Below are positions 52,232-60,189 of a stretch of DNA of 64,000 nt, in pieces. The translations under genes were made by a program, and so were the position numbers. Within the stretch, counting starts at the first letter, position 1, and every line of letters starts with the position of its first letter. The stretch is from Halovenus sp037080055. Its GTDB lineage: Archaea; Halobacteriota; Halobacteria; Halobacteriales; Haloarculaceae. The DNA is taken from the NCBI RefSeq assembly GCF_037080055.1, contig NZ_JBAOJI010000005.1, positions 192,182 to 256,181 of the forward strand. Direction: 5' to 3'. A model generated the notes under the pieces. The model was not told the origin of the DNA, did no database searches, and saw only the letters and a list, made by a program, of their open reading frames with translations.

Positions 52232-52665
52232 GAGTATTCTCCTAGAAATATCTATAAATAATATCTATTGCTTCAGCTACGGTATACCGTTGAGATCGGT
52301 TCTTTCGTAGTAATCGCTCTTCCTAGCGAATTTTTGGAAACAGTCGATGCTGACGAGCCCGGAATGAGGTCTACCGGGAGTATTGACATCTGTCAGCGTT
52401 GGATGACCGTGTGAATACAAGGCGCGAGTCTTCCACGGAATCAGATCCCGATTTCGGGCATTTTGAACACTTCAACATCGGAGAGACAATCTCACTTTGC
52501 TCAAACTGGATTGGCTCCGGGTTTCCGCCATCTTGTAATCTAACTATTTGGGATATTATATTAACTAACGTAGAAAAATCTGCCATACTCAGTCGTTAGA
52601 GGCGCGTACCACTGTTAGACTCATATACCAAACGACACTTTACTACTGGACACCTACCTGTATAT

Positions 52666-52670
52666 GGAGG
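52666..52670 (+). promoter_or_regulatory. Shine-Dalgarno site of the PepSY gene
   Basis: GGAGG lies 10 bases before the ATG at 52681. With the TATA-like box at 52622 it indicates a leadered transcript, unlike many neighbours. Confidence 0.5.
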
Positions 52671-52680
52671 CACAAACGAA

Positions 52681-53307
52681 ATGAATCTGAATCGTCGAAC
52701 GATGTTTGGAGCAATCGGCGTCATCGCACTCACCCTGTTCGTCATTGCCGGCAGCGGCTTTGCACTCGCGCAGGACTCGGGGTCGTCACCACTCGATGGC
52801 GACGATGACGATGACTCGGTTGCAGAAAGTGAAGTCTCACTCTCTCAGGAGGAAGCAATTAATATTGCAACCGCCGAAGCTGACGGAGACGTTGAGGAAG
52901 TCGAACTCGAAAGCGAGGATGGCACACCCGCCTATGAGGTCGAATTCGTGACAGCAGACGGTGCCGAAACCGAAGTCGCCGTTCACGCGAATGACGGCAC
53001 AGTCCTCGAAACAGAGTCAGAAAACGAGAACGAGGAGATGGAAGAGAACGAAGAGGATGAGATGAAAGAAGACGAGGAGTCCGTTGCGCCCGGCGATGTC
53101 TCACTCTCTGAGGAGCAAGCGATTGATATCGCAACTGCCGAGGCTGACGGAAACGTCGAAGAAGTCGAACTCGAAGCTGAGGACGGCACACCCGCCTATG
53201 AGGTTGAGTTCGTGACGTCGGACAGCTCGGAAACCGAAGTCGCTGTCCACGCGAACGACGGGACGGTGCTGGAGACCCAGACTGAAGACGAGGAAACTGG
53301 CGAGTAA
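52681..53307 (+). CDS. Exported protein with two tandem PepSY-like domains
   Basis: 208 residues. A Sec-type signal (MNLNRRTMFGAIGVIALTLFVIAGSGFALAQ, possible Tat because of RR) precedes two near-identical PepSY-like units: VSLSQEEAINIATAEADGDVEEVELESEDGTPAYEVEFVTADGAETEVAVHANDGTVLETE, and a second copy from about residue 140, joined by an acidic EENEEDEMKEDEE linker. PepSY domains often inhibit peptidases or respond to metals. The two units differ at few positions, so the duplication is recent. Confidence 0.85.
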   Translation: MNLNRRTMFGAIGVIALTLFVIAGSGFALAQDSGSSPLDGDDDDDSVAESEVSLSQEEAINIATAEADGDVEEVELESEDGTPAYEVEFVTADGAETEVAVHANDGTVLETESENENEEMEENEEDEMKEDEESVAPGDVSLSEEQAIDIATAEADGNVEEVELEAEDGTPAYEVEFVTSDSSETEVAVHANDGTVLETQTEDEETGE

Positions 53308-53389
53308 GAGCCAACTCACCCCCTGCTCGATCAACACACCCTATCGACCCACCAACCATTTAGTCACATTCAACATACTCTGATATCCG

Positions 53390-53686
53390 ATGACGGAAAT
53401 TGAACTGTTCGAACCGGAGACACTCATCCGGACTCTCACGCTCTTGATAACGATGGTGGTGTTTCTCATCACTGCACTTGCCTACTACCGCACCCGGGTG
53501 AGTCGCGTCCTGATACTCGCGCTGCTCGCTGCCTTACTCGCAACCGACCTCCTGTTGGAAGTGGGTGACGAGTTTCTCGAAGAAGGTATCCCCCACTTCG
53601 AGTTGCTCACGAGTCTGTTCGCACTCGGGATTTCACTCCTCTTGTTGGCGACGGTAGTGTGGCGCTTTGAGCGGCAGCCATCATGA
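53390..53686 (+). CDS. Small three-helix membrane protein (DUF7521-like)
   Basis: 98 residues: TLIRTLTLLITMVVFLITALAYYR, VLILALLAALLATDLLLEVGDEFLEEG and LLTSLFALGISLLLLATVVWRFERQ. The three-helix layout with an acidic loop after the second helix matches the proteins encoded at 14140 and 18796. It is followed by a winged-helix regulator on the same strand, again repeating the pairing seen at 19 kb. Confidence 0.72.
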   Translation: MTEIELFEPETLIRTLTLLITMVVFLITALAYYRTRVSRVLILALLAALLATDLLLEVGDEFLEEGIPHFELLTSLFALGISLLLLATVVWRFERQPS

Positions 53687-53738
53687 CGCTTCGAACACGC
53701 CGAGTCGGCTCATATGAATAGAACTGAGGGCACACACG

Positions 53739-54278
53739 ATGGGTAGACGCAACTCGCACGATAACAAGGAAGATGTCCTTGAGTTGGAGACACGCAAGGA
53801 AATCTTCGAGTACGTGCAGGCAAATCCGGGGGTCCACTTCAGCCAACTCAAGCGCGACCTCGACATGGAGACGGGGCTCGTCCAACATCACCTATCCACC
53901 CTCGAAGACTACGACGTGCTTACCAGCGAAGATCACCAGGGCAAACGCCGACTGTTCGTCGCCGAGGAACTTGCCGAGGACGAGCGTGCAATCCTCTCTT
54001 CACTTCGGTACGAGACGACACGCCACATTCTGCTGTTTTTAGTAGAGGAGTCCACGGCCCGGAACGGAGCGATTGCCGAGGAACTCGGTGTGTCACCAGC
54101 GACGGTGTCTTGGCACGTCTCACGCCTCATCGAGAACGGAATTGTCTCCGAGGTAGAGGATGGCCGGACCACGTACTATACTGTCGCTGACGAGGACCTC
54201 ACCATGCAACTCCTGGTGCGATATCAGGAAAGCTTCGTTGACAGAGCTGTGGATAATGTGCTTGATTTCTGGGGCTGA
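53739..54278 (+). CDS. Transcriptional regulator with two winged helices
   Basis: 179 residues. First winged helix about 12-75 (ETRKEIFEYVQANPGVHFSQLKRDLDMETGLVQHHLSTLEDYDVLTSED), second about 90-155 (RYETTRHILLFLVEESTARNGAIAEELGVSPATVSWHVSRLIENGIVSEVEDG). This double-domain form is common in haloarchaea and is usually placed near the target operon. TATA-like TCATATGAA near 53709 suggests a leaderless transcript. It probably regulates the PepSY/membrane protein cassette. Confidence 0.85.
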   Translation: MGRRNSHDNKEDVLELETRKEIFEYVQANPGVHFSQLKRDLDMETGLVQHHLSTLEDYDVLTSEDHQGKRRLFVAEELAEDERAILSSLRYETTRHILLFLVEESTARNGAIAEELGVSPATVSWHVSRLIENGIVSEVEDGRTTYYTVADEDLTMQLLVRYQESFVDRAVDNVLDFWG

Positions 54279-54401
54279 CCGATAGGGAATCGCACAAAAC
54301 AGCGCCGGATCTTCAGTAATCTCGCCGCAACATACACGCTCTATATTCAGCACGCCATTCGTGTCCTCTGCTGGTGATGTTCAGCAGAGCCCCTCGCATT
54401 A

Positions 54402-54469
54402 TGGTGTTTCCACCTTCGCCAGGCCTACTAGTAGATCCTCGTCGGATAGTGTTCCGGGCGTACACTTTC
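54402..54469 (+). repeat. Direct repeat C (long form)
   Basis: Begins TGGTGTTTCCACCTTCGCCA, contains CTACTAGTAG and ends TAGTGTTCCGGGCGTACACTTT. The 32 bases 54427-54458 are identical to 55008-55039 (copy D). It ends four bases before the stop codon of the truncated toxin ORF. Confidence 0.85.
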
Positions 54470-54472
54470 GAA

Positions 54473-54571
54473 CTACCGCAGATACATCTCCAGTGAGTCT
54501 ACGACGCGATCCACGAATTCATCACTAACTCGGCCCTGCCACGCGACGACATCGCCGCGTTCCGGCTCCAT
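54473..54571 (-). pseudogene. Short ORF, probable internally deleted MazF/PemK-type toxin
   Basis: A 32-codon frame that starts three bases after the antitoxin-like stop, MEPERGDVVAWQGRVSDEFV. GDVVAW is like the first strand of MazF/PemK toxins, and DEFVDRVVDSLEMYLR looks like a C-terminal helix of such proteins, but the middle of the fold (about 80-100 residues) is missing. If so, a deletion has destroyed the toxin and kept the antitoxin. It could also be a real small gene. Repeat C abuts its stop. Confidence 0.4.
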
Positions 54572-54574
54572 CGA

Positions 54575-54949
54575 TCACTCGTCCTCGCTCGAATTCTGTT
54601 CGCTCGGATGCGGCTGGTCGGGTGCGACAGCGTCCCAACGCTCCGACTCGATTCCACCGTCGGCTTCGTCGATCTGTTCGCTCACGTCGTGTAGATCGTA
54701 CGCTGCGGCGACCCGTTGTTCGTCCTCGGTGATTGCCCAGTACTGCCCTCGATGGCGGACGAGATCACGCTCTTTCAATCGCGTGAGCGCGGTGCCGACC
54801 GTGTTCGGGTTCTCGTCGATGGCAGTAGCTATCTCCGACCGAGCAAACGCCGCGTCTTGGTGCGTGTGGAGGTACGTAATCACCTGTTCGGGTACGCTCG
54901 GCCCCTCCGGCAAGTTCCCCGATTCGAACTCGTCAATACTCACGGGCAT
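54575..54949 (-). CDS. MarR-like winged-helix protein, antitoxin candidate
   Basis: 124 residues starting MPVSIDEFESGNLPEGPSVPEQVITYLHTHQDAAFARSEIATAIDENPNTVGTALTRLKERDLVRHRGQYWAITEDEQ, a winged helix typical of haloarchaeal genes paired with MazF/PemK-type toxins, followed by an acidic tail. A TATA-like box (minus strand, near 54980) supports a leaderless transcript. The following tiny ORF is taken as a gutted toxin. The module is flanked by direct repeats C and D. Confidence 0.75.
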   Translation of the reverse strand: MPVSIDEFESGNLPEGPSVPEQVITYLHTHQDAAFARSEIATAIDENPNTVGTALTRLKERDLVRHRGQYWAITEDEQRVAAAYDLHDVSEQIDEADGGIESERWDAVAPDQPHPSEQNSSEDE

Positions 54950-55005
54950 ACTGTGAAATTGGCGTGCTTACGTAATGAATATACTGCCGTACTTTGAGTG
55001 CGGAT

Positions 55006-55039
55006 CCACTAGTAGATCCTCGTCGGATAGTGTTCCGGG
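55006..55039 (+). repeat. Direct repeat D (short form)
   Basis: CCACTAGTAGATCCTCGTCGG then ATAGTGTTCCGGG. 32 bases (55008-55039) are identical to copy C; it then diverges (TGACAG in place of CGTACA). It lies upstream of the minus-strand antitoxin-like gene and is the last copy found. Confidence 0.85.
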
Positions 55040-55178
55040 TGACAGTCCTTTTCGTCACCAGCGACCGCTCTCGGAGATATTCGGCAGTAGTTTCTCCCGC
55101 CGGCCGCTTCTCCTAACGAGTGTATGGCCCCAGCACAGCCGCGACCAGCGATGGAATCGACTGTTTGCCCACAATAAC

Positions 55179-55553
55179 ATGCCAAAGACAACATTCGACA
55201 CAGAACGAATTTTCGACGACGAGCAGTTTGCAACATCGGGCATCTTCGACAGCGACCGGATGAAAGTCGTCTGTGGCTACTTCGAGCCTGGGCAGTTCAT
55301 CCCAGTCCACGCGCCGTCGAGCGACGTGATGATTCACATCAAGTCCGGAACCGGCATCGTTCGTGAAGGCTCGACCGACCACGAGGTTTCACCGGGCGAC
55401 ATCGTCGTCGTCCCGGCCGAGACTGATCGTGGAATCAAAGCCGACGACGATACTCGGCTCGAAGCCCTGCTCGTGACGGCTCCGCCGCCGACCGACGAAG
55501 AACACGCCCCGGTCCGCAAAGGCCTCAAAAACGACGAGTTCGACCCGCAGTAA
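55179..55553 (+). CDS. Cupin-domain protein
   Basis: 124 residues. Cupin motif 1 is seen as GQFIPVHAPSSDVMIHIKSGTGIV and motif 2 as SPGDIVVVPAETDRGIKA, with a beta-sandwich of normal length. Only one His (HAPSS) is at the usual first metal position; the second His is missing from the PxxxxH part of motif 2, so metal binding may be reduced. No linked enzyme. Longer in-frame starts are unlikely. Confidence 0.82.
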   Translation: MPKTTFDTERIFDDEQFATSGIFDSDRMKVVCGYFEPGQFIPVHAPSSDVMIHIKSGTGIVREGSTDHEVSPGDIVVVPAETDRGIKADDDTRLEALLVTAPPPTDEEHAPVRKGLKNDEFDPQ

Positions 55554-56285
55554 TTACTCCGGCGTCGGTGAGACTGAGACGAACTCCAGTCCGCGCCGTT
55601 CGAGGAGGTTGTGCGCTCTGTCTGTGACAGAGGGTGCGACGAGAATCCCCCGGACGGTCCGCCCGGCGTGTAGGTCGGATTCCAGTGCCTCGACGTACCG
55701 ATTCAGTTGACTCACCGCGTCGGGGCCGACCCGACGGCGCTTCAGTTCGACCACAACCGCGTTGTCGTCGCTGTCGGTCCCGTAGATGTCCACTGCGCCC
55801 GCCGAGGTGTCGCGTTCGGTCGCTCGCGGCTCGAACCCCTCCTCGACCAGTTCGGGTCGGTCGAGAATCCGATCACGCAGGTCGGCCTCGGTGCCCAACA
55901 CGGTCACGTCGCTGTCGCCGGTCCCATCATAGACGACCACCTGATCGACTCGCTCGAAGGCGACCAGCAGCCGTTCGTCCGGGTTCGTGCGAACGCTCTC
56001 GACGAGCAACTCACCGTCGTCTAGCCGCCCCTCGTGGGTACAGCCCGGCGGCTGCCAGTTCACGGGCTGTTGGCCGCTGTCGGTGTGGACGAGGATCGTC
56101 CCGTCAGGTTTGAGAACGACGAGTCTGTTGCCCGCATCGAGCGAACTCGCTGCCCGGCCGTCGTACTCGACGCGGCACCGACCGAACAGCGTGATCAACC
56201 GCTCCCCGGCGATTCCGCTTTCGAGCAGATCGAGTGCTTCGCTGACCGTCGGTGCGCTGTGGGCCTGCAATCCCTGCTCGGTCAC
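55554..56285 (-). CDS. nucS: Endonuclease NucS/EndoMS
   Basis: 243 residues. The N-terminal DNA-binding domain (GERLITLFGRCRVEYDGRAAS) is followed by the RecB-like nuclease: AGAVDIYGTDSDDNAVVVELKRRRVGPDAVSQLNRYVEAL, with the D, ExK and Q catalytic residues. NucS/EndoMS cuts at mismatches in archaea and actinobacteria and replaces MutS-based repair. Full-length and typical. Confidence 0.95.
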   Translation of the reverse strand: MTEQGLQAHSAPTVSEALDLLESGIAGERLITLFGRCRVEYDGRAASSLDAGNRLVVLKPDGTILVHTDSGQQPVNWQPPGCTHEGRLDDGELLVESVRTNPDERLLVAFERVDQVVVYDGTGDSDVTVLGTEADLRDRILDRPELVEEGFEPRATERDTSAGAVDIYGTDSDDNAVVVELKRRRVGPDAVSQLNRYVEALESDLHAGRTVRGILVAPSVTDRAHNLLERRGLEFVSVSPTPE

Positions 56286-56333
56286 AGTCCCAGATCCGGC
56301 GCGGATCTACATGTGGCTGGCGATTTCCCCGAC

Positions 56334-56843
56334 CTACTCTGACCCCCACAAGCGTTCGGACGCCGACGCCGAGAGATATCGCTCGCGAGCACCACCGACG
56401 CACAACAAGGACTGCTGGGCATCTCTTCGGCTCTTCGCTCCCCTCTCGATCGCGTCCCCGAGTCGCTCTTTCTCTCGGCGAATCTGGTCTCTGAGCCGTG
56501 TCAGTTCGCTCTGTGATTCGACGCGGAGCAGTACACCACAGGAAATGTCCGTCTCATCGCCCTCTGTAGTCGGAATACCGGTCCAGACCGGGAGATAGCT
56601 GCTCACGCCGTCCGGGTAACAGCGGAGACAGAGGTCGAGTTGGAGATAATCCAGTTCGTCGACGATATCGGGCCAGCAATTTCTGCCACACCGGCGCCAC
56701 TGGTCGTCGCCAGCGGCGTCTTTTCTCGGACACTCTCCACGCGCCGCGGCATTGACGAGTCGCTCTGACTCGGTCCACTGCGTCCGGAAGAGATCGTAGT
56801 GGCCTTTCTTGTCGTGACAGGCCGCGAGCGCACGCTCACCCAC
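56334..56843 (-). CDS. Cys-rich protein, unknown function
   Basis: 169 residues from a GTG at 56843. Cys-containing N-terminal half (CHDKKGHYDLFRTQWTESERLVNAAARGECPRK, RRCGRNCWPD, LCLRCYPDG) suggests a metal site; the C-terminal half is a helix SELTRLRDQIRREKERLGDAIERG. I do not recognise the family. The stop is 49 bases from nucS on the same strand. Confidence 0.6.
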   Translation of the reverse strand: MGERALAACHDKKGHYDLFRTQWTESERLVNAAARGECPRKDAAGDDQWRRCGRNCWPDIVDELDYLQLDLCLRCYPDGVSSYLPVWTGIPTTEGDETDISCGVLLRVESQSELTRLRDQIRREKERLGDAIERGAKSRRDAQQSLLCVGGARERYLSASASERLWGSE

Positions 56844-56912
56844 GTCGGTCCCCTCTGTTGTCGACCATCGGAGTGAGGTGGTCCAGTGCTGGTAGAAAAA
56901 GCCTCGGGTGGG

Positions 56913-57083
56913 TTATCGCGGTCGCTTGCCGGCTCCGAATAGCCGTAGAACGACCACGACGAGCAGTACGAACGGCAGTACCGGGAGAAAGAGCAGACCG
57001 ATCAGGATCGCAATCGTCCAACCGATAACGCCCATCCCGCCTTTGCTGCCGTACTCGCGCTGTGGAGTGACGGTATCTGTCAT
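56913..57083 (-). CDS. Small membrane protein
   Basis: 56 residues from the ATG at 57083: MTDTVTPQREYGSKGGMGVIGWTIAILIGLLFLPVLPFVLLVVVVLRLFGAG, with one or two membrane helices and the basic end GKRPR. Compact, with no known family. A GTG at 57098 would add five residues. Confidence 0.6.
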   Translation of the reverse strand: MTDTVTPQREYGSKGGMGVIGWTIAILIGLLFLPVLPFVLLVVVVLRLFGAGKRPR

Positions 57084-57185
57084 ACCAGCCCGTACCACCC
57101 CCCGTCCAAAGAGGGTATCGACTCTCCGTCCCTGCCGAAGTATTTACTGTTCCCCACATAGAAGTGAACGATACTCGAATAGGGC

Positions 57186-59246
57186 ATGGGTACGATAATT
57201 GACCTCACCGACGGGCAGGACCACAAAATCCTCCAGACGACGGAAGCCGACGGGCTGTTCGGCGGGACGTATCTCGACGGTCAGCCGCTCGGCCAGTATC
57301 TCGACGGGAACGAGCAGCCGAAATACGTGCTTCGGAACAAGAAATCCGGCGTGACGATCGAAGGCGACGACGAGCGCTCGCTCGAACCCGACAGCCAGTT
57401 TCAGGCGTTCGCGCTCGTGACCGACCTCCGGATCATCTTCGTCGTCGGCAAACAGGGCGGCGACGATTCGCTGACGCTCCGACTCCCCGACATCGTCGAG
57501 GTGAGCACCGAGAGTGGGTTGCGAAAGAGTTCGCTCTCGATCGAGACGCTGACCGACGAGGTGTGGCTGTTTCCGTGTTCAGGTGATCCGACGGCAGTCA
57601 GACAGTATCTCGAAGAGGCTGCACAGATCTGGGCGAACGCCGCCCGATTGCTCGACGATCTGGAGGAGGCGCTGGGTGTCGCAGAGCAGGAGCTGGCAGC
57701 CGACAACCCCGACGCCGCTCGCGAGCACCTCGACGGTGCCAGAGAGACCATCGAGACGGCGATCCACCGGATCGCTGAGGTCGGACCGGCGGCCCGGACA
57801 CAGATCAGCGACCGTGCCGACGAACTCCGAGACTGGCTCACCGATGTCGAACGCGAACTCGCCGGCGCGGACGGTGCCCGCGCACACGCAGGCGCTCAGT
57901 CCCTCTGGCAACACAACGAGTACGAGGCCGCCGCGGCGTCGTACGATCAGGCCATCGAGGCCTACCAGCAGGCGCTCGATATCGATGGGTCCGCGCCGAC
58001 GACAGAATCACTTCAGAGCCGCCTGCGTGGCGCGGCCGCGGAGCGCGAACTGCTCCGGGTCGGCCCGATTGTCGACGCCGACAGTTCGCGCCGCCGTGCG
58101 ATGGCACTCGCCGACCCCGAGGACGCAGCGGGCGAGTGGGAACGAGCGCTGGATCTGTATCACGATCTGCTCGGCCTCGACTGGGGGGAATCAGACAGCG
58201 AGTTCGTCGCCGACCGCGAACTAATTCGCGAGCAGACCTCCGAAATCGCCGACGACGCGATCAGCGATCACTACGAGGCGGGTCGGCAGTGGCTCCGTTC
58301 CGGCGACAAACTGGCCGTCCAGGGCCGGGACAAGCAGGCCACGCAGGTGTATGAGCGGGCGGGCGAACAGTTCGAGCACGCCCGGCGACTCGCCAGCGAA
58401 GTTCGTCCGGATCGACTCGACTCGGCCGAGAACGGGATCGCGGCCACCGACGCCCGACTCGACGGTGACCGTCCGACAGAGGCCGTCCCCACAGATCCCA
58501 TCGAATTCGACCCGGCAGAAACAGCCGGTGAAGACGCGGATTCTGACTCGGATGCCGACGACTCGGCGGAGGCGACCGCTGACGGCATGGAAGGACTGTC
58601 CTTCCACGACTCGGGGTCGACAGCGACACAGTCTCACGAGCCAACTCCCAATACGGAGAGCACTCCGCCACAGTTCGAGGCCGATGGACAGCACTCGGAG
58701 TCGGTTCTCGACCGGATTCAGGCACAGAAACAGACGGATCACACCTCGACTGCTTCGGACTCTACCTACCAGGGAGAGAGCGCCGACAGTTCCGACCCAT
58801 CGCCGACAGAATCAATCGACTCAGGAGCGCTCCAGGAACGGATCGACGGCGTCGATGCGGCGGAACTGCGAGCACTCGTCGCACGGCTCTGGGGGGCGGG
58901 TCGCTGGAACACGTCGGTGCTCGACGGGGCCGGGCAGGCGGTGTACGACGTTGTTGCGGTGGCTGAGGGGGCTGACGAGCGGCTGCTGTTGTGGACGGTT
59001 GCGGCCGACGCAGGGCCGGTCGACCGGAAACTCATCAAACAGTGTGCCACGACAGTCGAGGACAGCCAGAACTCGGATACGGCTGTTGTCGTCACAACCG
59101 GATCGATCACGCCTGCAGCACGCTCGGAAGCCGAAGAGTCGACTGTCACGATTGTCGGCCCGGATTCGCTACTCGACCGTCTCCGAGACGCTGATCTCGC
59201 CGGGGCTGTTCCGCCGGTCGAAAACGGCGAAAGCCCGCAAACTTAA
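57186..59246 (+). CDS. PH-like / helical repeat / Mrr-like domain protein
   Basis: 686 residues in four parts. 1-130 is a beta-rich PH/GRAM-like domain (HKILQTTEADGLFGGTYLDGQPL, FALVTDLRIIFVVGKQGGDDSLTLRLPDIVEV). 150-425 is helical with TPR-like stretches (YEAAAASYDQAIEAYQQALDI, QATQVYERAGEQFEHARRLA). 430-560 is low-complexity and acidic. 565-680 resembles the Mrr restriction-endonuclease fold (ALVARLWGAGRWNTSVLD...TAVVVTTGSITPAARSEAEESTVTIVGPDSLLDRL). The usual catalytic QxK is not visible (LLLWTV at that place), so it may be inactive. ATG at 57186. Confidence 0.72.
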   Translation: MGTIIDLTDGQDHKILQTTEADGLFGGTYLDGQPLGQYLDGNEQPKYVLRNKKSGVTIEGDDERSLEPDSQFQAFALVTDLRIIFVVGKQGGDDSLTLRLPDIVEVSTESGLRKSSLSIETLTDEVWLFPCSGDPTAVRQYLEEAAQIWANAARLLDDLEEALGVAEQELAADNPDAAREHLDGARETIETAIHRIAEVGPAARTQISDRADELRDWLTDVERELAGADGARAHAGAQSLWQHNEYEAAAASYDQAIEAYQQALDIDGSAPTTESLQSRLRGAAAERELLRVGPIVDADSSRRRAMALADPEDAAGEWERALDLYHDLLGLDWGESDSEFVADRELIREQTSEIADDAISDHYEAGRQWLRSGDKLAVQGRDKQATQVYERAGEQFEHARRLASEVRPDRLDSAENGIAATDARLDGDRPTEAVPTDPIEFDPAETAGEDADSDSDADDSAEATADGMEGLSFHDSGSTATQSHEPTPNTESTPPQFEADGQHSESVLDRIQAQKQTDHTSTASDSTYQGESADSSDPSPTESIDSGALQERIDGVDAAELRALVARLWGAGRWNTSVLDGAGQAVYDVVAVAEGADERLLLWTVAADAGPVDRKLIKQCATTVEDSQNSDTAVVVTTGSITPAARSEAEESTVTIVGPDSLLDRLRDADLAGAVPPVENGESPQT

Positions 59247-59273
59247 GACGCTACCACCCCGGAGTAGTGGTAC

Positions 59274-59852
59274 ATGGAGTACACGCTGCCGATCGAGAAC
59301 ACGCCGGAGACGATTCCAGGCGGAACCGGCCTGCTTCTCTTTCACCCGAGTATCGGCGAAACCGACCGGATCGATACGCAGTTTTTCAAAACGGATACCG
59401 ACCACCTGCTCGTCATCTCGACGCGAACGACTGCCCGTGAAGTCGAACAGAAACTCGAACACTACGAAGTCGACGAGGACCGTGCGACAATCCTCGACAC
59501 GCTCTCGGTCGAGCGCGGCTACACCCGCCGTCCGAGCGATCACGTGAAGTACGTCTCGACGCCCGAAGACCTCGACGCGATCATCGAGGAGACTCGTGAG
59601 TTTCTCGATTCCCACGACGGCAAATTGCGGGTCAGTCTCGACTCGATCACCGAGATGATCTACTACGCTGACGAGGAGCAGGCCGAGGAGGCCGTCGCCG
59701 AACTGCTCGAACTGCTCGAGGAGTACGACGCTGTTGGACTCTTTCACCTGGCCCGCAGCGTTCACGACGAGGAGGTCCGCGAGTCGTTCAGCGAGCTATT
59801 CGACGGCGTGATCGAACTCGACGAGGACGGTTCGGTTTCGTCCTCGCTGTAG
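59274..59852 (+). CDS. RecA/KaiC-fold protein without Walker A
   Basis: 192 residues. LLVISTRTTAREVEQKLEHY and KLRVSLDSITEMIYYADEEQAEEAVAELLELLEEYDAVGLFHL have the strand-helix pattern of the KaiC/RadA family, with a Walker B-like SLDS. The first strand has no P-loop, so nucleotide hydrolysis is unlikely. Similar short proteins are common in haloarchaea and are often associated with signalling. It follows the PH/Mrr-like gene after 27 bases with a TATA-like ACTTAAG inside the gap. Confidence 0.7.
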   Translation: MEYTLPIENTPETIPGGTGLLLFHPSIGETDRIDTQFFKTDTDHLLVISTRTTAREVEQKLEHYEVDEDRATILDTLSVERGYTRRPSDHVKYVSTPEDLDAIIEETREFLDSHDGKLRVSLDSITEMIYYADEEQAEEAVAELLELLEEYDAVGLFHLARSVHDEEVRESFSELFDGVIELDEDGSVSSSL

Positions 59853-59910
59853 GGACGAAACCCCAATTATCACCAACCATTATTACGACGGGGCCATACA
59901 GATAGCTTGT

Positions 59911-60069
59911 ATGCCGGAATGTCAGAACTGCGGTGCATTCGTTACGGCGGATTACGCACGAGTATTCACACCGAACGGTATCGACAAACCGCGTGTGTGT
60001 CCACAGTGTGAAGACAAGATCCGGGATGGTGCGGACGTGCGCCAGGCCCGGTCCACGCGACGGGGGTAG
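59911..60069 (+). CDS. Small zinc-finger protein (DUF7563-like)
   Basis: 52 residues: MPECQNCGAFVTADYARVFTPNG with CxxC, then VCPQCEDKIRDG with a second CxxC. One zinc site is expected. The segment FVTADYARVFTPNG is a pattern I recall from a conserved haloarchaeal small protein. Function unknown. Confidence 0.72.
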   Translation: MPECQNCGAFVTADYARVFTPNGIDKPRVCPQCEDKIRDGADVRQARSTRRG

Positions 60070-60189
60070 TTGCTGACCGCCCTCCTTTGTTCTTCTCTGA
60101 CTCTCTTCGATTTCTCTCTTATCTACTGCACACCTGAGTGGCAACTCTCCCCCCAGGCTGTGCTAACGTACTTGCCGCTCGCCCGATAA

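Larger units (their letters stand above)
52116..52680. other. Intergenic region with repeat B and A+T-rich DNA
   Basis: 565 bases between the divergent DUF433 and PepSY genes. It holds repeat B (52168-52231), then markedly A+T-rich sequence. A 71-codon minus-strand opening (52586-52371, MADFSTLVNIISQIVRLQ, with CSKCPK) is possible but has no recognised family or promoter, so it is left uncalled. The last 60 bases contain a TATA-like CATATA at 52622 and the Shine-Dalgarno GGAGG of the PepSY gene. Confidence 0.45.

Noticed and set aside
52371..52586. 71-codon minus-strand gene with CSKCPK
   Set aside because: A+T-rich stretch without promoter, RBS or recognised family.
51450..55039. CRISPR array
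   Set aside because: Only four repeats, with kilobase spacing and genes between them, and no cas genes.
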